Source: Lytechinus pictus
Lineage: Eukaryota; Echinodermata; Echinoidea; Temnopleuroida; Toxopneustidae
DNA length: 64,000 nucleotides
Assembly (NCBI RefSeq): GCF_037042905.1
Contig: NC_087254.1
Span: forward strand, 21,291,103 to 21,355,102
Direction of reading: 5' to 3'
Both the position numbers and the translations under genes were made by a program. Below are positions 10,903 to 24,200 of this stretch, one piece after another. The notes below the pieces were generated by a model. It was given only the letters and a program-made list of their open reading frames with translations. It was not told where the DNA came from and searched no databases. How positions within the stretch are numbered: the first letter of the stretch is position 1; every line of letters begins with the position of its first letter.

Positions 10903-11868
10903 TTGTCTCACCTGCATAGCAGAGTGAGACTATAGGCGCCGCTTTTCCGACGGCGGCGGCGGCGGCGGCGGCGGCGTCAACACCAAATCTTAACCTGAGG
11001 TTAAGTTTTTGAAATGACAGCATAACTTAGAAAGTATATGGACCTAGTTCATGAAACTTGGCCATAAGGTTAATCAAGTATTACTGAACATCCTGCCTGA
11101 GTTTCATGTCACATGACCAAGGTCAAAGGTCATTTAGGGTCAATGAACTTAGACCATGTTGGGGGAATCAACATCAAAATCTTAACCTAAGGTTAAGTTT
11201 TTGAAATGTCATCATAACTTAGAAAATATATGGACCTAGTTCATGAAACTTATACATAAGGTTAATCAAGTATCACTGAACATCCTGCATGAGTTTCACG
11301 TCACATGACCAAGGTCAAAGGTCATTTAGGGTCAATGAACTTTGGCCGAATTGGGGGTATCTGTTGAATTACCATCATAACTTTGAAAGTTTATGGATCT
11401 GATTCATGAAACTTGGACATAATAGTAATCAAGTATTACTGAACATCCTGTGCAAGTTTCAGGTCACATGATCAAGGTCAAAGGTCATTTAGGGTCAATG
11501 AACTTTGGCCAAATTGGGGTATTTGTTGAATTACAGCCATAAATTTGAAAGTGTGTTGGTCTAGTTCATAAAACTTGGACATAATAGTAATCAAGTATCA
11601 CTGAACATCCTGTGCGAGTTTCAGGTCACATGATCAAGGTCAAAGGTCATGTAAGGTCAAAGAACTTTGGCCACGTTGGGGGTATTTGTTGAATTGCCAT
11701 CATATCTCTATAAGTGTATTGGTCTAGTTCATAAAACGTGGAAATGAGAGTAACCAAGTATCACTGAACATCTTGTGCGAGTTATAGTAGTTTTCAAAAT
11801 CAGCACTGCTGCTATATTGAATCGCGTGATGCAGGTGAGACGGCCAGAGGCATTCCACTTGTTTTTAT
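10903..11868. mobile_element. nested element: GGC tract plus tandem units carrying AGGTCAAAGGTCA
   Basis: TCTCACCTGCAT at about 10906 is mirrored by GATGCAGGTGAGAC at about 11829-11842. A GAGTGAGACTATAGGCGCC leader and a (GGC)n tract (about 10951-10976) come first. Then tandem units of 162-192 bp follow, each with CATAACTT..., GTTCATGAAACTTGGACATAA, CTGAACATCCTG and AAGGTCAAAGGTCAT. Antisense poly-alanine frames come from the GGC tract. Confidence 0.75.
11120..11649. promoter_or_regulatory. four perfect DR1-type nuclear-receptor half-site pairs (candidate)
   Basis: AGGTCAAAGGTCA occurs exactly at 11120-11132, 11312-11324, 11475-11487 and 11637-11649. It is the consensus DR1 (direct repeat, 1-bp spacer) bound by RXR/HNF4/COUP-TF-type receptors. 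The sites are carried by repeat units about 0.4-1 kb upstream of the first recognised xylosyltransferase exon. Binding and function are inference only. Confidence 0.4.
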
Positions 11869-12070
11869 CACAGAATACAGTTAGAGGTTGGCAGGTCTGG
11901 AAATGGTGTTTTTAGGTGTTCAAATTACCTACACCATGAGCTGAATGTGATTACTGAGAATGTTACCAATATAATTATGCAACAACACCTGTATCTATTC
12001 AATGCTAGTACAGTATATGTAACATTACGACACCATTATAAAACTGCCCTCTGTTTTTTTTTCTTTTCAG

Positions 12071-12273
12071 CGTTCTGATTACCTCCACCGTGAGCTGAGT
12101 GCCATCGCAGAGAAATTCACCAATATCCGCATTACTCCTTGGCGCTATGCAACGATCTGGGGCGGAGCTAGTCTACTTCAGGTCTATGTTAGAGCTATGG
12201 AGGATCTGCTTCAAATGAACGATGTTAAATGGGACTTCTTCATCAATCTCAGCGAGTCAGACTTTCCCATCAG
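12071..12273 (+). CDS. XYLT exon a
   Basis: Acceptor TTTTCTTTTCAG before 12071; donor GTAAAG after 12273. It encodes 67 residues from RSDYLHREL to SESDFPI and ends in phase 2, completing Arg with the next exon. Homologous to the GT14 core just after the usual HVDKR segment, so the preceding exon should end in a sequence like IHVDK. Confidence 0.94.
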
Positions 12274-15200
12274 GTAAAGTTAGGCCTTCTAGTACATAAT
12301 TATTGTAGATTAGTACCTATAAATAACCTTATAACTGCTCACGCTATCAAAATTGGATTATTAGATTCATACTAATACCCTTTTTACACACGCTAAAATT
12401 TCCTTAACCCCGTACTATAGGTGGGGCTAAATTGCCATTTATCCCCACCTATAGTACGGGGTTAAGCTTAGCCCACTTTCTTTTTACACAGCATTTTTGC
12501 AAAGTGGGCTAACCCCACCTTTAGTACGGGATTATTTGGCCCTGCAAAAAAGCAGGGTTATCCCAGCAATTGCGGTGCTAAGAGCGATAGTAAGGGGTTA
12601 AGATCGCTAGTGTAAAACGAAAGTGGGCTAAGCGCTCCCATTCATGCCCCTCAACAGTGCTTGCCCTGTTGTCCAATCAGAGGTAAGCATAATGAATATT
12701 CATGAACAGCGAACACGGCGATGAGAATGAAGCAAATAACGTAATTAGGTCTATCGTATAGCCGGTAAACAATTCCGAGTGAAGTACTTGTACTACGAAT
12801 GATCAACAAATGTATTTAAAGCGCGCACGATTTTGGATATGACCCGAATGACCCCTCAGTGCGCTCGTGAATATTCATGAGCTACCACTAGTCCGGGGTT
12901 AGCAATAACAATTTGGCATGTGTGAAAAGGGAAAAAAATAGTACGGGGTTAAGGGTAGTACGGGGTTAGCGATAGTCCGGGGCTAAGAATATCCTGTGTA
13001 AAAAGGGTATTAGTTGTATTAATTCCCCCCCAAACAACTTCTTTGTGGACAAGGTGAGAAATTGCCAGAGAAGAGGATCTTTCCTCATTTTCTGATAATT
13101 TGACATAGCTCTAAGCATTTATAAAAGCTGAACATTGTAATTGCTGCCTTGTTCAGAAATCAAGATGTTTTTTCTCAATGTTTGATATTAATGAGTAATA
13201 TGCAACATTAGCATCTAGGCCGATTTAGCACTTATTTAGTGTTTCTATAAAGTAGGCCTACTCCATAGTACTATCCCGGCTGTAGCATGGCTATGATGAT
13301 CAGGTGCTAGAGCATTCTAGGAAATCCCTCCAACCCGATACTCATGTACTATACCTGGGTGAAGAGTGGCAAATGTAGGTAAATGCCTTTTCTTGCTGCA
13401 TTCTGTTTCTGTTTCTGGTATTACTCCCATAGGAACTCGGCAGGACAGCATTTTGCTGGTAAACGCCAAGCTGGTAACCAATTACCTAGGAAGCATTTTG
13501 CGTCTACATGTAGGTTAATTAGGCATAATGGCTGACCTTATAGACGACAGATATTACTCTTGGGTCTTTTTATCAAAGTGGATACAATGGCAGAGTGGGG
13601 ATTCGAACTCACAACCCTGCGATTATGAGTCCAATGCTCTAACCAATGGACCACACGACGTTTCAAAATGTGAAACATTGTTTTCAAAGATGTTAATTTA
13701 ATCCCTGATTTTGTTCAATCAATTCTTAGTTGGTTGTGATTTCAGAAATCAAACCTGAAATTCGATTTGTGATTCTAGGCTAAGAAATTTAATTGGACAA
13801 AGCAAATAGTAACTCTTACAATCTATTTGTCATAACGTACTGGAATCATCACATCTCAGTGGCTGAGATCAAATTAGTCAGTTAAAACCATAACAACTCT
13901 ACATGACACTTTTCCACCTATCCATGTCATAAGTACCCTCACAAAGATGAGTCTTTTCAAGAGAGTATGCAACTGTTGAGGCAGACTGTCCCTGAAATTT
14001 ATTGCATTTATTGATTCATGTGTTGAAATATAGAAATTCATCTCCATTTATTCAAGTAGCCTAATCAGTATTGTCATGACAGTAGATCAATAAGCAATTA
14101 TATTTACAATTACAAAATGTAAAACAAGATGTTTTTACATCATTGTAGAAAGGACCTGAGAAAGAAAAGTCCAAGTTCAAGTCAAAGGTGTCTGAGAAGT
14201 TACCCAAGGAAAAGAAATTTATCTCACATTATTTGGATCAATGATCGTTGCAGACCCATCTTTTTTATCTTCTCCTTAATTGCACCCATTTTTCTTCCCG
14301 ATTCACTCTTCTGAAACATTGTGGATATACTGTAAATTAAATAAATGACTGAATAAGAGATAATTTTGGGGAATTCACAAGACTGTCACTAAAAATATTA
14401 TACAAAATAATAATAGGGAGGCTTACATTTCTTAAATGAAAGTGTTTAGGAATTCTTTGATGTCAAAGGCAGGGATATCCATGACAAGTTATGAATTTAT
14501 GAATTTTACAGACATACAGATATGAGATTATAGATTTTGGCATGAATTGAACTGTGTGAGGATGCCAAGAATTTCCTTTTTTTTCTGTCCATACTTCCTT
14601 AAATTATCTTACGTCTACGCAGAGGACATTGATTTCCCACATCTTTAAAAATATACTGAGATGTATGTGTGGTGTATGGGGCTGGATTCAGGGTGGGGGT
14701 AGCAGGGACAATGAGGGCAGGTGTCCCATACATGTACATGCCTCTTTTTTTTTATAGGAGGATGATATCAAAAATATTTGTTAAGTACCAACCAAAGAAG
14801 TTAGTGGCTACAGAAGTGTTTTTGGGGGGGAGTGGGGAGAGGGAATTAAAGGAGAATGAAACCCTTGAAACCAGCTGAATCCATATCAAAGAGAAAAATC
14901 AAAGAAACATATTGTTGAAAGTTTGAGGAAGATTGAATGAATAATAAGAAAGTTATGAGCATTTGAATATTGAGATCACTAATGCCATGTAGATCCTCCC
15001 ATTGGCAATGCGACCAAGATATGTGATGTCACACACGTACAACTCCCTCATTACTTATTATTTCACTTATATTCTCACTTTTATAGAGTCTATCACAAGG
15101 TGAGGTGTTCTCTTTATGAGAGGACAAGTAAAGAGGTTTCACAACATTATATCATTGATGAATCGTTTGTCATATGATTAGAATGAGAAAAAGAGATATT

Positions 15201-18200
15201 TTGGGGTATATTTTCAGTGTCCAAAAGGGGAGAGTTGTTCATCTGTGACATCATAGATCTTGGTCGCATTGCCAATGGGAGGATCTCCATAGCAGTAGTG
15301 ATCTCGACATTCAAATGCTCATAACTCTTCTATTGCTAGTGCTATTTTACTCAAAACTTTTGTTGATCCTATTCTTTGATTTTTCTGCTTTCACAAAAGC
15401 TAACTTGCTCCAAGAGTTTCATTCTCCTTTAAAGGTTGGTAAACGTTACTCCATGTCAGATGTTGGAAGGGATTGCAGATTCATTGCTTGTTCGTGTGAT
15501 TGATATTTGAAGGGTCTGAGTTTTAATGTAGATATGCCGCAATGTTTGCGTTAGTGTACACTGTTTCCTTCCCTTATGATAAACAGCTAATTGATTTTAT
15601 AGTTCATATTGTGCTTGTATGTCCTAGCACGTATTTGTTAAGTACTTCGCCTCTTCAGTAACTGTTATGCATTATTGATCGATACATACTGTCGACGATT
15701 AACTTTCAATGGCTTGAGGAAGTTTTCTGTTGTGGATGTACCCCCTTCTTTATCATTAATATATGGATTAAATTTGTAAAAGAGAATATCTTTTATTTTT
15801 AGACTTATATAGAGAGAACAGATCAAAGCACAGCTCTGTTACAGTGAGAAGGCTTTTTTTTGTTACATTAAGGGGGCAAATTGCCATTTTCTTTGATGGG
15901 AGACGATTCCCAGTACAAAGGAAGTTTGAATATTGTCAAAACGTCACTTGTCAGATCTTTGTTTAATTCTGAATAGACCAGTATACTATAAGATTTTATT
16001 ATTAAACTGGCTGTGATATTTTCATGGTCATTCTTTACATACAGTGGTTTAATAGAAAGTTCCAGCTCAGCCTATAGAAAATATCCAGAGCTCAGAGTGA
16101 CATATTGCCTGAGGTCTTGTCACAACTCTTTTCAAATTGTTTTTATTGGCGTCAAGATCACTACTTCAATCATCTGGTTGTAAAGTGGCTTGTATAGTTT
16201 TTTTTTTTGGGGGGGGGGGATTTCACTGTTTACTGACAGAGAGAAGCTCTAGTAAGCCTACAAATAGAAGGGATTCTTGAGGGTGTTGTAAGAAATTCTA
16301 TTTAAAATTGATTGTTAATTGAAATTCATGTTCATGAAACAGCCCATCATTCAAATTCATTATTGGCAATTAATTGCGAGACTTGGGTTTGATTTTTGTT
16401 TTTGATTGATTACAAAATTTGTGCAGCTCTGCCTGTAGAATTACAAGAAAGAGAGAGTTGAAGCGAGCTAGCCATCGTCTACATGTAGATGGCGTCTGCG
16501 CTTATTGATCTCTCCTAAACCGTCAAGGTATACAGATCAACTGAATTAAATTAGGCATTTTTCTTCATTGTTGTTCATCAAGCATTCCCAGTAACAAATT
16601 GATTGAAGCAATTAGAATGATTATACAGTACCACATCTCATACATTATGCACAGATGAAAATTAATTTCTTTTGACTGAGTAGATTGATTATTTTCTTTC
16701 TGTATTCATTTTTAGGCCATGGACAATACATGTACCTTCATCTCAGACCTTGTCTGAGGTCGGGGGGGGGGGGGGGCTGCAAGAAATATATCTAATACAA
16801 GTTAATTGTATGGTTAAGAATAATTTCAAGTATTGCAAGTATTATTGTTGTCTTGCAAATCTAGCCTGCTTCTGTTTTACAGAAAGTATACAATGTTCAT
16901 CTGTGATACATTGAAGTAAAGCGTGATCTATCAACTAACAATTTTCAACCAATATTTGAATGTAATTTTTACTTGACTGAAATATTGTGTACTTGTTCAT
17001 AAATGTTTGATTAGAAACAGTGCCAGATTTTATACTGTTTCATAAAGCTGTTCTGTTCCCAAGTTATAAAAGACTTAGGCCATGTTTATGCTTCCACTTT
17101 TCAGGCCAGAATCAGCGTTTCCATACGTGATTAGTCCAAAGCACGGTTGCGTCCATGCTTACTTTCATTTAAATGACGTTTTAAAACGCCGATCGGAAAC
17201 TCACAAAAAGGTGCGTTTGTAAACGTTGTTTGACCAGAATCAGGCTTTATGGGGAACTGTAAACAGAACCACGATCGTAAACGTGTTTAAATGACATCAT
17301 TTGGTACATGCTTGAGATGAAAGTCCGCGGGCAAATACAGTCGCATTGCTCCATGGTCGCATGTTACCTCCATGGAATTACCTCTCATCTCCCTTGTTAC
17401 ATTTACATGTGTGATAATTGATTTAAGTACTATCACTTGTATTACTCTTCCAATTTGTCATCACGATGAATGTTAAGGGATTTACCAAAAAACCTGTAAC
17501 ATGAGTTATAATGAGGAGACATCGCCAGATGCCCCAGTAGCATAAACAAATAGATGTTTTATTATCTTATTATGTATACTTTAATATTTTTTCTCACTAT
17601 TATCCTCACCATGGTAGAAATTATATGGCTATGTCGAGTAGCTCCATGCAATAACTAAAATATCGGAAATTGTTCGATGTTTTAATAACAGTTGACGTAC
17701 CTTCCCCATAACAACACTCGGAAAAAAAAAACTTTCGAAAAAGGGCGCGCCAAATTTGACCTCGCTTTCCTGCTCAACGAAAATTATGATGCGAAGCCAG
17801 CTGGAGTTCGTGATCTCACCTCTGAAAAGTTGAGCATAAACAGCACTCCCAGAACCACGTTTACGATCGGCGTTTTGAAACAACGTTTGAAAACGCTGAT
17901 TCTGTCCTCGCAATGGAAGCATAAACACACCCTTACTGCAACATGTTGTTAATGCCAGCTAGATCATAAAGCTAAAAAAACAGAACACCAGATATACTAT
18001 AGGTGTTATGTGAAGTGATGCTTTATGAAATGGACCCTGGAAGCTAGGATGTATGGATGATAACCAGACATCTTTAATATTTAATTGCTTTGAAATGAAA
18101 AATAAATGCAATCAGGGAAACCCACTTCAATGTACCAGTATATAGTACCAGCCTATAAATTGGTAGTCAACATATGAGTGCTTGATTGATGTCTTATTTG

Positions 18201-21200
18201 CCATGCTGCTGGGATTGTTCATTTGAAAACTTTATTTCCAAGCTCATCCTTTTTTTCATATTTCATTACAGAATCTTGCCTGTTTGTGTCAAACAGTGTG
18301 AATATTTGTCAGTGTTCTAGTCTAAAGAAAATTTATTATATATAACCAAAAAACCATTTCACAGGTTGACATATTATGCAGTGTGGCGATAATTCCTGTT
18401 GTATTTGTGGCTAAAGCTTAAAATTCACCCCCCCCCCCCAAAAAAAAAAAAAGAAAGTCGTGAGATTCATTCCATGGATTCATTCATACATTGAGAGCAA
18501 GAAAGACATCAATATTCTATAAGTTTGAGTAATATTGGAGAGTTATTGACTTGAGAATGAAAGGCATCTCTCATCTATGGATCATGTTAATTTATTATTC
18601 AGTAGGCAGCTAAAACATGCAATTTCTTTCTGAATCAGCCTCGCCTTCAGGTAGCATGAGCTGAAGCGTGAATTTGACTCTGTAGGTAAAATGTATTCTT
18701 CATGAACGTAAATCCTGTTCCTTAGCTGGAAGTGAAGCAGAAATAGAACATCTATTTCCAGGAGTTATTGAGATGCTCTGCCGACGATTCCAAGAATTTT
18801 CTTTTAATTTTCATTGAACTAGCATGCTTAGTGCACAGTTCTCTGATGGGCTAATTCAAGTCTATAGAGATGCAATCAAGATCAACAACTTAATTTTCTA
18901 CCAATCGGGAGCTTGTATTGTGGATTTACAATTAATTGTTGAATTACTTTTTAAATTCTTCCTGCAGTAGGCACATACTCTTCTTCTGGCTAGAACTAGA
19001 CACCCTCACATAGCATAGAGATGATTATTCTTAATGCACCATATCTACAGCATCATTGAAGGTTTAAGCAGTTATTTCTTTATTTTTTTTATTTACAGAA
19101 CTAATGAGCTCCTGGTTGGCTTTCTGTCAAAGAATCGAAGATACAACTTTCTTAAATCTCATGGTCGAGATGATAGCAGGTGAGGCATAGGTCTATAGCT
19201 TTTATTACTTCTCTTAGACGAAAGTTGTCAGATTTGTTATTTAGCATTTTATTTGCATGTTGTGGTAGAAATTTATATACATGTCTAGTTGGCAAGTACA
19301 ATGGAAGAGAAGGGGGGGATGTATGTCACTTTCAAAATGAACAGCTACCCATCCCATAAAACACAGATGGTAGCCGTTTCTCACTCATCACATCAATAGT
19401 TGCTCATTCCTTTATGCAGTTTACACCATGTAGTGATGTACGCTATTTGACGTTTGGTCATGAGGCAATTATTTTTAAATTCAATTTTTATTACGAGCAT
19501 CTTTAGGCTTGTGTATTTTACAGTATTGTTAATTATGCATTTTAGATTAGAGAAAGACACTGTTAGAATATCAAATTAGTTGATTTCACTAATTGTACCA
19601 CTTAGGCTATCAAATTAGGGATTTTCCTGTTCAACCACTTAGGGTTTCCGAATTAGTGGCTTTTCCTGTTCATGTCATAAACATATAGACTGCATGGCTC
19701 TTCTCATTTGTTATATTGAGGTTTTTAATTTTTGTTATGAAAATAGTGAATATCATTTAAGGGTGCATTTCTGAGGTTGGAAGTGGATGGGTACGAGGCA
19801 GTGTTCAGAGTGTCACAATTGCCCCCCTCCCTGGCATGGCAGTTTATCAAACAAAGTACATGTATCTTGGTTTGATTATCTTTTAAAATCTTACATTTGG
19901 GCAAAATTTCATATTCCTTTAAACCAAAATGTCTGCTCTTACATGTATAAATTGTCTTGGAAGAGATGGATACTCAACTAAGTTGCTTTACACAAACTTA
20001 ACCAGAAAATATCCTAGTCTATTATCTCTCACAATTCCAACATTCTGCCTTGTATGTTTTGCTCTTTCCTCCGAGACTAATTTGTTTCTATTGTTTGAAA
20101 GTTAGCTTAATGGGAATCAGTATACTTGTTAAGTTTTATTTAAATCGCCAATCTGTCTCTCACTCTCTTTACCCCCCCCCCTCCCCTCTATTTCATTCTT
20201 CCCTTCTCACCCTTTGCTCCCTTACTATATTTTAATTTCTCTCTCTAACTCTCTATCCTTCTACCATTAACTATCAATTTTCCTTCTCCTACTCTCCTTC
20301 CCTCCTCCCGCTCTTGCTCTTCTGTTTCTCTCTCTCTCTCTCTCTTGATTTTTTCCTCTCTCTCTCACTATCTCCTCTATATTTTCTTTCACTTTCCTTC
20401 TCTCTCTCCCCCTCTTCCCCTTCTGTAATTCTTTCATGCAGTCGATTCATTAAGAAGCAAGGACTGGACCGATTGTTTTATGAATGTGATAACCACATGT
20501 GGCGTATCGGTGACAGGGAGCTACCTAAAGGCATTCACATGGATGGCGGATCGGACTGGATTACTGTTAATTACGAGTTCTCAAAATACATCGCACAAGG
20601 CAATGATAGTCTGCTCAATGGACTCAAACAATTCTACAAATATACTCTCCTCCCAGCTGAGGTATGCTGCCAGTTCATTACTTTCTCACAGAATTTGTAC
20701 AAAATGTATAAGGATAAAGACACCAGGGAAGTATGTTGTGAAAAAAAAATTAATACTTGGTGATTTTCATTAACAAATTTGCTCTGAGCCAATCAAATGC
20801 AAGGATCTCAGTAGCTTTAATAACAAATGGTCTGTGAAAATCACTGAATATTGTTTAATGAAATGGTCTCCTGAAGTTAATTTGAATTCAAAAGAACAAG
20901 CCTACTCTGTCATCAAGTTTTTTTGTATGAAAAATTAAACATTTATTTAAAATTAAAAATTGTGACAACATTTGAGAGAGAACCAATACAGTCACCCACT
21001 CCACGTTTCTGCCAATATTATTCTGAATACAGTTTTGTGAATGGTTGCACTTTTACAGGTGCTATTTGTTTGATGGATTAAAAATCTTTTCATTTATGTA
21101 ATTCTTCACAAAAAGTTGATTTTCTTCAAAGGTAAAAACTACCTCCTTACTTAACAAATTTGGGATCATACAAAAGAGCTTACATTGTCAGATAGTTTTA

Positions 21201-24200
21201 AAAAACTTAGAATTTTGTGTACATGCTTATAGTACCAGGCCTGTTGCGTAAAATTTCCCATTATGGTAACTTTGCCATCCAATGGTATCTTTCATGGAAT
21301 CCTTGATTTTGATTGGCTCTTGAGCATTGTTACCATGGCAGTTACCAATGGATGACTAAGTTACTTTAGTAGTAACTTTTATGCAACGGGACCCAGATAC
21401 TGTTTGTAATAAGTTCTTCCCAAGTATTCAGTTGTACAGGTTGGGAGGTCTGTAAGAGGGTTTACATTCCTGAAATTTCAGAAGATGCATTCCAGGGTAA
21501 TTTTTATAACCATGATTGTGTTTTCTTTTCAGTCTTTTTTCCATACAGTGCTCCAGAACAGTAAACTCTGCAATACTCTGGTGGATAACAATCTTAGAGT
21601 GACTAACTGGAAGAGAAAACTTGGTTGCCAATGTCAATATAAAGAGATTGTGGATTGGTGTGGATGCTCACCTAATGACTTTAAACCAGCAGATTTCTAC
21701 AAAATCAAAGTAAGTTTTATTGTGCTTCATTATCTCTTCAGTCATTTTGATGATAGAATTTTGGATGACCAAGGGACTGTTTCATGAAAGTTGTCAGCAC
21801 TGACAAGATGTCTATCTCCGACAGTTACTATAATAACAGTCAGAGGGCAGAGCTTTTCAGCCAATCAAAAGCAAGGATTTCACTTAAATAGTCAGCACTG
21901 ACAATTTAGATAGTGCTGACAACTTTCATGAAACACCCCCCAAGTCGTGTTGGTACAGCTTCTTGCTATTTTCAGGGTGAATACACATCTTTTGTTTAAA
22001 AAAAAATGCATATATGAATTATTGGCTTTTTGCTCACAAAATGTCAAGAAAGCCATTTCAAATTGCAAATTTGTTCTTGTTAATTGCTATTAGGCCTCCT
22101 ACAAGATATAGGAAGAGCTTTATTATTTCCCCCAATGCTGAAGGTTATTAAAAAATATATGAGCACCTATAACTTGAAAAGTAAACATGAAATATATTAT
22201 ACGATCAATTAAGTATTTAAGCTTATCTATAAAATGGTTGGTAAACAATTACTATATGTTAAAATAAATTGTAAGTACATTCTTCTCTCTTTATTTTACA
22301 ATGCACTGATGTGGATAAGGCAAAGATCTAATGCCAATCTTCACTTAGCGTTAGTCGAGAATTCATCTGATATTTTGCTAAGTCTAATTTGCTTCTGGTT
22401 AAGGCAAGGATCTAATGTCAATCTTCACTTAGCGTTAGTCGAGAGACCATCTAATTTTTTGCTTAGTGTAATTTGCTTTTTATAAAATTGATTCCTTTTC
22501 AGACGACGCGTCCAGCATATTTTGCCCGTAAATTTGAGCCTGTCATTAACCAAGAGGTGATAAATCAGCTTGATACTTGGCTTTATGGCAACTATCCCGT
22601 CGGTACACCGGGTGTTGATATCTACTGGCAGAATAGCTTCCATGAAGAGGATACACGCACTGTGGCCTCAGATGGAGAGAAAACTTTCTACCATGCCATT
22701 GTGAGACTTATGGCCAAGTATATCAACATAGCAGTCAAGGTTTGTAAATACTATAATTCTGCTTTAGTGACCACCTGTAAAGGAGGACCATTTGTCTGTT
22801 TAGACCACTAGTTTGGTTTCCCTTGATAATTTTTTCCCATGGAGACATGTAATATAAGAACTTGTTCACATGCTATAGGCATGATGGCCCCTCTTTTGAT
22901 CCCATCCATGCGACTACCCCAAAAATTTGCATGCATATACCTCACAACATAAACCACAAAACTATAAAATTAAAGTCTTAACCCTAATTCTCCCGGGGGG
23001 GGGGGGGCATAATGGCCCCCCCCCAACAATTTTCGCAATATATCTGCTGCGCAGATTTTTTTGACCTCGCCGCTCACTGACTTTTTACTTTCAAGTCTCG
23101 CGCAAATTTTGAGACCAAATTTGTGACGCCCGGGTACGCAGTTACGACATTATGCAACATTGTGTAAGTGCATGTCACACCCCAAATTGCTCATAAACGT
23201 GATTTCATGTACAAATCCAATGCAGATTGTGTATTAGCCAAAATTCATAAATATATCATTATTTCTACTTTTACTGGTTAAACTTAATTAATTTTGCCTT
23301 GTTTATGATCACAATTAAGTCTGGAACGATTTCCATCGAAAAAACAATAAAAAAACAAAAAGTAAAAAAAACTAAGAAATAATACTAAATAGGTTCATTA
23401 TTGCGGACTGAAATAATTGCTAGAGGGTATTCATTTGTCTCGCAATCTACTATGGTCAACAAGGAAATTCGTGATCACTCTCGCAAAAAGTGTTCACTAG
23501 CTTACAAGTTCACAAGCTTTCGAGTGCGGCTGCAACTCTTTATAAAGTGACCACAACTCAAACACCGATTAGAAGGTCACGGTATCCGAACGGTTTTCCG
23601 CTCGGACACCACCCTACACAAACAGCTTGTACACCCCAAAGACCCCATCCCTGATCACAGACGTGATGGCGTAGTATTCAACATTCCTTGCCAGGGATGT
23701 GACGGGTCTTACATCGGTGAAACAGCCCGACCGATAATTGAACGCATTTCTGAACACAAGCGCGATGTTCGGTTACAGCGAACCGACATATCGGCGTTGG
23801 TAGAACATGCTTGGGAGAAGCAACACCACCCAGATTGGGAGGGTGTACATTGCATTGCCAAAGAGAGACATTGGTATACACGCAGGATTAAGGAGGCTAT
23901 TAGTATACGTCTTTGTCCTAACAACTTCAACAGAGACAGCGGGATCGACATCCCCGATTTCTGGATGCGAACCATCCGACAGCACAATACCCCCTTACCT
24001 GGCAGTGCACGCCGACCCGATCGTTCCCGGCCCCAAGCGAGGGACCGCTCAGCTAGTCAACCCCCACCCACGGTAAACTAGCGAGCCCGCCAACTTTGTC
24101 GTATTTGTATATACGGATCACCGGCCGCACCATACATCGACGCACTGATTGGTGAAACGCCCGACCAATCACACAACGGATCAGTGATCACGAATTTCCT

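Larger units (their letters stand above)
10542..11899. mobile_element. element with CAGACCTGCCAACC inverted ends and 6-bp duplication, host of a nested repeat
   Basis: CAGACCTGCCAACC at 10542-10555 is matched inverted by GGTTGGCAGGTCTG at 11886-11899. GAAATG flanks both sides (10536-10541 and 11900-11905), a perfect 6-bp duplication. A second member with the same ends lies at 42710-43132. It contains a T-run (about 10612-10630) and, from about 10902, a second element with its own ends. Confidence 0.7.

Noticed and set aside
10814..11023. minus-strand poly-alanine frame
   Set aside because: Produced by the (GGC)n tract of the nested repeat.
13588..13661. tRNA-like sequence with a CAT anticodon-like loop (minus strand)
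   Set aside because: The anticodon stem does not pair and a repeat body follows, so it is called a SINE and not a tRNA gene.
20314..20441. Leu/Ser/Phe-rich N-terminal extension that looks like a signal peptide before XYLT exon c
   Set aside because: It is the translated CT-rich intron tract. Homology begins exactly after the TTTCATGCAG acceptor.
23678..23987. three overlapping minus-strand frames
   Set aside because: Shadows of the GIY-YIG frame on the other strand.
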